Assembly: GCF_037389425.1 (NCBI RefSeq)
Contig: NZ_JBBHKR010000073.1
Location: 1-17,485 of the forward strand
From: Stygiolobus sp037389425
Lineage (GTDB): Archaea > Thermoproteota > Thermoprotei_A > Sulfolobales > Sulfolobaceae
DNA length: 17,485 nucleotides
Direction: 5' to 3'
Shown here piece after piece: positions 14,244 to 17,485 of this stretch (within the stretch, counting starts at the first letter, position 1; every line of letters starts with the position of its first letter). The notes beneath the pieces are model-generated. The model was given only the letters and a program-made list of their open reading frames with translations, had not been told where the DNA came from and did not search any database. Position numbers and translations under genes: made by a program.

Positions 14244-14300
14244 ATGAAGGCTGAACTCTATTACAAGGTAGCTATGAGAACCATTGAGTTCGGCAAGTAG
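14244..14300 (+). pseudogene. 18-codon trace after the hairpin
   Basis: Immediately after the hairpin an ATG opens MKAELYYKVAMRTIEFGK, then TAG. It resembles the start of a transposon-encoded protein, cut where the winged-helix gene (opposite strand) begins. This is weak. Confidence 0.2.
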
Positions 14301-14784
14301 TTCTGTGTATAAGCTCTCCTTTAAAACTTTTAGCTCTCAAAAGGAACTTTGACATAATATACGTTATAAGCTCATTCCAAGATAAACACGGGTATCCCTT
14401 AACTCTACCCAGGGTCTTTGTTACCGATTTAATGCATTCGTCGAGTAACGGGCAAGAGGGGCAATGAGGTGAGGAAAGGTTAACGAATATCAGCACTCCT
14501 TCTTTCTTGTCCACCAGTATTATCTTTTTTTCGATTCTCAGCTCTCCCTGACTCACACGGAAAGATAAGACGAACTTAAAATTTATAGCCTTATCTTTGA
14601 TAAGTCCTAACTCCTTGAGCCTTCTCGACAGTCTGTAATAGTAGCTCCTGCTTACTGGAATATCTCCAGCTAGAATACGTAAATAGACGTCCGAGGAAAT
14701 CTTATCGAAATCTTCACTCTTAAGCATTATTCCGTCCTCATCGATTATATCTCTAGTAATGATGAAAAATTTGTAAATACACAT
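14272..14784 (-). CDS. Winged-helix-like protein with a four-Cys cluster
   Basis: The product has 170 residues. After a variable N-terminus, residues 29-65 look like a helix-turn-helix (SSDVYLRILAGDIPVSRSYY YRLSRRLKELGLI). Then come two beta strands (FKFVLSFRV, LRIEKKIILVDKKEGVLIFV) and a cysteine cluster (HCPSCPLLDEC...GYPC), spaced C-x2-C-x5-C-x15-C. The C-x2-C-x5-C part resembles Fe-S sites of EndoIII-type and Cas4-type proteins, so an Fe-S or zinc-bearing DNA-binding regulator is plausible. The start at 14784 has a TATA-like box about 26 bases upstream (14807-14813). The last 10 residues (RTTCRTQWFS) lie over an opposite-strand mobile-element trace (14244-14300), so the C-terminus may be altered. 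Confidence 0.65.
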   Translation of the reverse strand: MCIYKFFIITRDIIDEDGIMLKSEDFDKISSDVYLRILAGDIPVSRSYYYRLSRRLKELGLIKDKAINFKFVLSFRVSQGELRIEKKIILVDKKEGVLIFVNLSSPHCPSCPLLDECIKSVTKTLGRVKGYPCLSWNELITYIMSKFLLRAKSFKGELIHRTTCRTQWFS

Positions 14785-14856
14785 AATTAACTATTTTGCT
14801 TGAAGTATAAAATATCTAAAGCGTTGGAGTGATTGACGTTGCTTTAGGAACCAGTG

Positions 14857-14984
14857 CTTTTATTACAAAATTAGGGGGGTTGAGAGGGCGGAAAGCCTCA
14901 CCAAGAGGATGGATAGTCCCCTTATAGAAAGTTTAAAATATCTCTTTTTCTTAATATCCCTTAGTGATGCTAATGACGCTCCTT
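14857..14984 (+). mobile_element. Miniature element B, left part
   Basis: Starting at ACAAAATTAGGGGGG, this part matches the complement of 12940-13066 of element A (shared blocks: the AAAGCCTC hairpin, GGATGGATAG, and TTAGTGATGCTAATGACGCT). It is interrupted at about 14984 by the IS110-derived insertion. Confidence 0.55.
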
Positions 14985-15290
14985 ATATAAAACATATTAG
15001 TCAGATCTGGGTAATACAGATCTGACTGGGGTGTAGGCCGTTGACTTCCTTGGGCTTAAAGCCCGGTGGGGAGCTTGGCCGCCTCCAACTCGGACCGGAA
15101 GTTGGGCAAAAAGCCCGAATAAAACATAAGGGTGAGTGTAAGTGGAGGCCCCCAGTTGCAGGAATAGACGTATCAAAAGATAAATTAATTGTACTATAAT
15201 AAGCAGTTTAACATTAGTGAGTAAAGCAGGTTTCATGGCGTAAGTAGTGTGGACTATGCTCAATTTTTAAGGAAAAGTTTTTATACCGGA
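14985..15290 (+). mobile_element. IS110-derived mini-insertion with structured RNA-like end
   Basis: About 305 bp are absent from element A at the equivalent site. First comes a perfect 11-bp hairpin (AGTCAGATCTG / CAGATCTGACT, 14998-15026). Then a GC-rich stretch to 15125 with further stems (GGGCT TAA AGCCC; CCAACT / AGTTGG; GGGC AAAAA GCCC). At about 15148-15200 the transposase start follows, RPPVAGIDVSKDKLIVL, degrading after about 35 codons. The order non-coding structured end then DEDD N-terminus is that of an IS110 left end. One frame of the GC-rich part reads DFLGLKARWGAWPPPTRTGS, so a coding tail from another IS cannot be excluded. Confidence 0.5.
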
Positions 15291-15485
15291 AGCTCCCCAG
15301 CTTAATGGGACTGTGGGAGGAGCAATCGGTATCTTCCCTTTTCCTTCAAGGGACTAGAGCCTGGCAATGAAAGTCCCCCTTTCAAGTGAGAGCGGTTCTC
15401 TGATCCACTCGACTGCCCACCAGATGTAATCCCGAATCAATGGTGGGAACGATGAGCCCTCTGGAAGGGAACCCTCTACCCTTCC
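15291..15485 (+). mobile_element. Miniature element B, middle part
   Basis: This matches the complement of 12765-12935 (GGAGCAATC, GATCCACTCGACTGCCC, CGAATCAATGGTGGGAA). It encodes the TnpB-like tail SRINGGNDEPSGREPSTLP and is cut at 15485 by the ISH3 element. Confidence 0.55.
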
Positions 15486-15594
15486 ACGGTAGACCCAAAA
15501 TCATATTAGAAAAAATATTTCTGATAGGATAATATCTAATCTGTGAAAGATAAAGAAATTTATAAGAGTGTAAAGAATTGGAGAAAGGGTTTAA

Positions 15595-15658
15595 GGTGAG
15601 GGAGATAGAATATTACCACGTGAGATAGGAAGATGGTAACACCGGGTCTCCCTCACCA
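15595..15658. repeat. Nested inverted repeat in the ISH3 left region
   Basis: GGTGAGGGAGA (15595-15605) and TCTCCCTCACC (15648-15658) are perfect complements. Inside them TTACCA and TGGTAA form a second stem. The resulting long hairpin lies upstream of the transposase coding region. Confidence 0.55.
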
Positions 15659-15659
15659 A

Positions 15660-16660
15660 ACATTCAACAAATAGGATATAAATTACTTTCCATGCTTTAA
15701 GGGAAAGAAAGGAGAAGAGGTGGCAAAAACTCTCATCTCCGCGTGTTTACGATTCAGTAGAGAACAAGTCCAGAGCGTATGACGTATCCCCACAAACCGT
15801 GAGAAACTACGTAGAGAAACAAGGGATAGAAGTAATTGATTGGAAAATGCTAGGAAAATATCCTTAGAAGTACTGAAGGGAGTAAAGGAGGTAGACCTCT
15901 CAATAGACTGGACAACAAAGACGTGGTATGGGAAACCAGTGAAAGGACTCGGAAGTTCAGAGAAGGGAAACTCGTGGAACTACGCAACTGCAACAACCAA
16001 GTAGGGAGAGTGCTTTTACTTGCCTTTATTCCGCAAGTGAACGGTATGACTAAGGACGAGATAGTGAAAAACCTCGTGGAGCAAGTTGTCGCAATGGGAT
16101 TCAAGATAAGGTTGATAACTCTTAACGCCGGTTTCTACACTGTCGACGTGCTCAACTTCATTTCACAGTTTAAGTACATAGTTGCCGTCCCAGTTGGGGA
16201 TGTGAAGGTTTATGAGGAGTTTGATGGTGATTATAAGACTAATAGTAAGAGGCATAGGAGGAATGAGCAAGTTAAGTTCAGGCTCCTCGTGTACAGCAAG
16301 GAAAAAGCGAGGAGGAAGAAGAGGCTTGTTTATTTTGCTAGGGCTACTTACCTCGAGATACCAAAGAGGGAAGTGTTGGATTTGTACAATAAGGTGAGAG
16401 GTCCTATAGAGACGTCATATAGGAACATTAAGGCTTTTCTCCCATTTACTAGTTCTACTAAGTTTGTTTTCCGCACGTTGATCTTCGTTCTTGCCCTTGT
16501 ATTCTACTCCTTATATACCGTAATCAAGGGGGAGGTGGGGAGAGAGGAGTTTAGATTATTATTAATTCTTTTATATCCCGATTTATTCAATCCGGAGAAT
16601 TTTACAATTAATCTAGTAGAGACACTTATTTACACTATAGATTTATTTTCAAGGAGGTGA
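15660..16660 (+). pseudogene. ISH3-family DDE transposase, frameshifted, catalytic Asp mutated
   Basis: The reading goes through several shifts. IGYKLLSML, then a stop, KTLISACLRFSREQVQS, SPQTVRNYVEKQGIEVIDW (a helix-turn-helix-like N-terminus), KEVDLSIDWTTKTWYGKPVK (first catalytic Asp) and GNSWNYATATTK. The 245-codon ORF at 15923-16660 carries the C-terminal two thirds, but its first 25 or so residues are out of the native frame. In KIRLITLNAGFYTVDVLNFI the second catalytic Asp, expected as DAGFY, is Asn (AAC), which would abolish activity by itself. The third acid is in GPIETSYRNIKAF. The end, ETLIYTIDLFSRR, is intact. The product would be a cut-and-paste transposase; this copy is dead, but its long open frame shows that decay is moderate. 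Confidence 0.8.
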
Positions 16661-16675
16661 TTTTGGGTCTACCGT

Positions 16676-16710
16676 TTAAAGCGGGGAGAAAGTCTGAACT
16701 GCATCTAATC
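16676..16710 (+). mobile_element. Miniature element B, right part
   Basis: AAAGCGGGGAGAAAGTCTGAA resembles GGCGGGAAGGAGTCAGATA of element A (complement of about 12735-12763). This shows that the ISH3 element landed inside element B. Confidence 0.4.
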
Positions 16711-16771
16711 TAAGTTTATAATAAATATTTTCTTCTATATAAATCAATTATTACTTATAGCTTTATATCGT

Positions 16772-16830
16772 ATTATATAGATTACACGGTGTATATAGAG
16801 AGTAGGATATTAAAATTGAAAATAGGTGAT
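16772..16830 (+). promoter_or_regulatory. Promoter and Shine-Dalgarno of the aminopropyltransferase gene
   Basis: ATTATATAG at 16772-16780 is a TATA candidate that would start RNA near 16802. GGTGAT at 16825-16830, 7 bases before the ATG, is a Shine-Dalgarno match. Unlike most genes here, this one therefore probably has a leader. Confidence 0.45.
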
Positions 16831-16837
16831 ATTAAGT

Positions 16838-17485
16838 ATGAGGTTATTTTGGTACTTTGATGAACAATCTAATTATTCTTATCATGCCCATGCTATAAAG
16901 AACTTAATAGCTGATGTTGAAGGTCTTCAGGACGTGATTGTAGCAGAATCATATAGTTTTGGTAAAATGCTAATAATAGACCAACTGATACAATCAGCGG
17001 AACATGATGAATACATCTACCACGAATCTTTGATTCATCCAGCAATGGTGGCTTCAGATGATCCTGAGAGAGTATTAATAATAGGGGCTGGAGAAGGTGC
17101 CACGATTAGAGAAGTTCTGAAATATAACGTGAAGGAAGTTGTAGCGGTTGATGTGGATAGAAAGGCAGTCGAGATTGCTGAGAAGCATTTAGAGACATGG
17201 CACAAGGGCTCATTTAGGGATCCAAGAGTTAGGTTGATCTTCCAAGACGGTTTCGATTTTGTCAGACAATACAAGGGAGAGCCTTTTGATGTAGTAGTAC
17301 TAGACCTTACAGACCCTACTGAGACTTCTCGTTCCAGAAACTTATATACTATAGAGTTTTATAGAGAGGTGAAGAAGTTAGTAAAGGACGTTATGGTAAC
17401 TCAGGGCACTTCTCCGTATCAATCTCCTCATTCGTTTTCAAGGCTTGTAAAGACGTTGAGGGAAATATATAACTACGTGTCTGTG
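16838..17485 (+). CDS. speE: Polyamine aminopropyltransferase (spermidine synthase family), 3' end outside window
   Basis: The ATG at 16838 opens 216 codons that run off the right edge. The enzyme transfers an aminopropyl group from decarboxylated S-adenosylmethionine to a diamine or polyamine. The N-terminal beta domain (MRLFWYFDEQ...QDVIVAESYSFGKMLIIDQL) has the family's G-x-x-L-x-L-D-x-x-x-Q pattern, and YHESLIHPAM follows as the usual substrate-binding helix (Y-H-E/His). The Rossmann domain shows VLIIGAGEGATIREVL (nucleotide-binding Gly loop, usually GGGDG), AVDVDRKAVEIAEKHL with the acidic ribose binder, QDGFDFV, and VVVLDLTDPTE, whose Asp is the catalytic base position. Usual length is about 280-300, so about three quarters is present. 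Substrate preference (putrescine, spermidine or aminopropylagmatine) cannot be read from this part. It sits next to mobile-element debris but is itself intact. Confidence 0.92.
   Translation, partial: MRLFWYFDEQSNYSYHAHAIKNLIADVEGLQDVIVAESYSFGKMLIIDQLIQSAEHDEYIYHESLIHPAMVASDDPERVLIIGAGEGATIREVLKYNVKEVVAVDVDRKAVEIAEKHLETWHKGSFRDPRVRLIFQDGFDFVRQYKGEPFDVVVLDLTDPTETSRSRNLYTIEFYREVKKLVKDVMVTQGTSPYQSPHSFSRLVKTLREIYNYVSV

Larger units (their letters stand above)
15486..16675 (+). mobile_element. ISH3-family element (ISC1225-like), inactive
   Basis: Perfect 18-bp terminal inverted repeats, ACGGTAGACCCAAAATCA at 15486-15503 and its complement at 16658-16675, bound 1,190 bp. The right repeat overlaps the transposase stop codon. 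No target duplication is visible. It sits inside miniature element B, whose homology to element A resumes at 16676. The family is assigned from the transposase sequence and size. Confidence 0.8.

Noticed and set aside
14997..15263. 88-codon minus-strand ORF
   Set aside because: It is antisense to the IS110 left end with its GIDVSKD start; the end is a translation of hairpins.
15850..16397. Additional ORFs at 15850-16104 (minus) and 16212-16397 (plus)
   Set aside because: Both are shadows of the ISH3 transposase.
17035..17274. 79-codon minus-strand ORF
   Set aside because: It is antisense to the Rossmann domain of the aminopropyltransferase.
1..17485. CRISPR array, tRNA or rRNA gene
   Set aside because: No regularly spaced short repeats, no tRNA T-loop/acceptor pattern and no rRNA-like stretch was seen on either strand. 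The repeats present are explained by mobile elements.

Overview
The window looks like AT-rich chromosomal DNA from a thermoacidophilic crenarchaeon of the Sulfolobales (Sulfolobus/Saccharolobus type). The support is a set of TATA boxes about 26 bases upstream of leaderless starts, IS families typical of these genomes (IS5-like, ISH3, IS110 and IS200/IS605-derived miniature elements), a Ser/Thr-stalked archaeal surface protein, a bd-type oxidase without a long quinol loop, and an aminopropyltransferase. No tRNA, rRNA or CRISPR array was seen. All family calls are by eye and from memory.

Layout. 1-2895: a helical protein of unknown function, cut by the left edge, converges on a secreted, membrane-anchored surface protein. 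3259-4828: a leaderless mini-ORF, a small zinc-finger protein, and gene debris in which a broken family-2 glycosyltransferase is fused tail to tail with a truncated membrane-protein gene. 4829-5419: the 5' part of a decayed gene (here 'gene X'). 5420-5853: the left 434 bp of an IS5-like element. 5854-6420: the 5' part of an IS110-family element on the minus strand. 6988-10716: the bd-oxidase cluster (CydA-like, CydB-like and two small membrane proteins). 11084-12361: a full-length but decayed IS5-like element whose first 434 bp match 5420-5853 exactly. 12371-12388: the last codons of gene X. 12412-16710: remnants, an ABM-domain protein, a Cys-rich winged-helix protein, and two inverted copies of a miniature element; one copy carries two nested insertions. 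16838-17485: start of an aminopropyltransferase that runs off the right edge.

Main result. The 9-bp sequence GAGTTAACG lies just left of the first IS fragment (5411-5419) and just right of the full IS (12362-12370). Joining the two flanks restores the reading frame of gene X to its stop codon. These outer junctions are therefore the two ends of one ancient IS insertion. The 5,664-bp unit between the two identical 434-bp repeats, which carries the whole bd-oxidase cluster, was added later inside that IS. The simplest route is Campbell-type recombination of a circular DNA sharing the IS left end. The same repeats could let the oxidase cluster excise again.

A second result is in the oxidase. 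Aligned by eye to E. coli CydA, the heme b558 ligands His186 and Met393 fall on Met190 and His327, so the ligand pair appears to be reciprocally swapped, while the heme d ligand, the quinol-site Lys/Glu pair and the GRQPW motif are kept.
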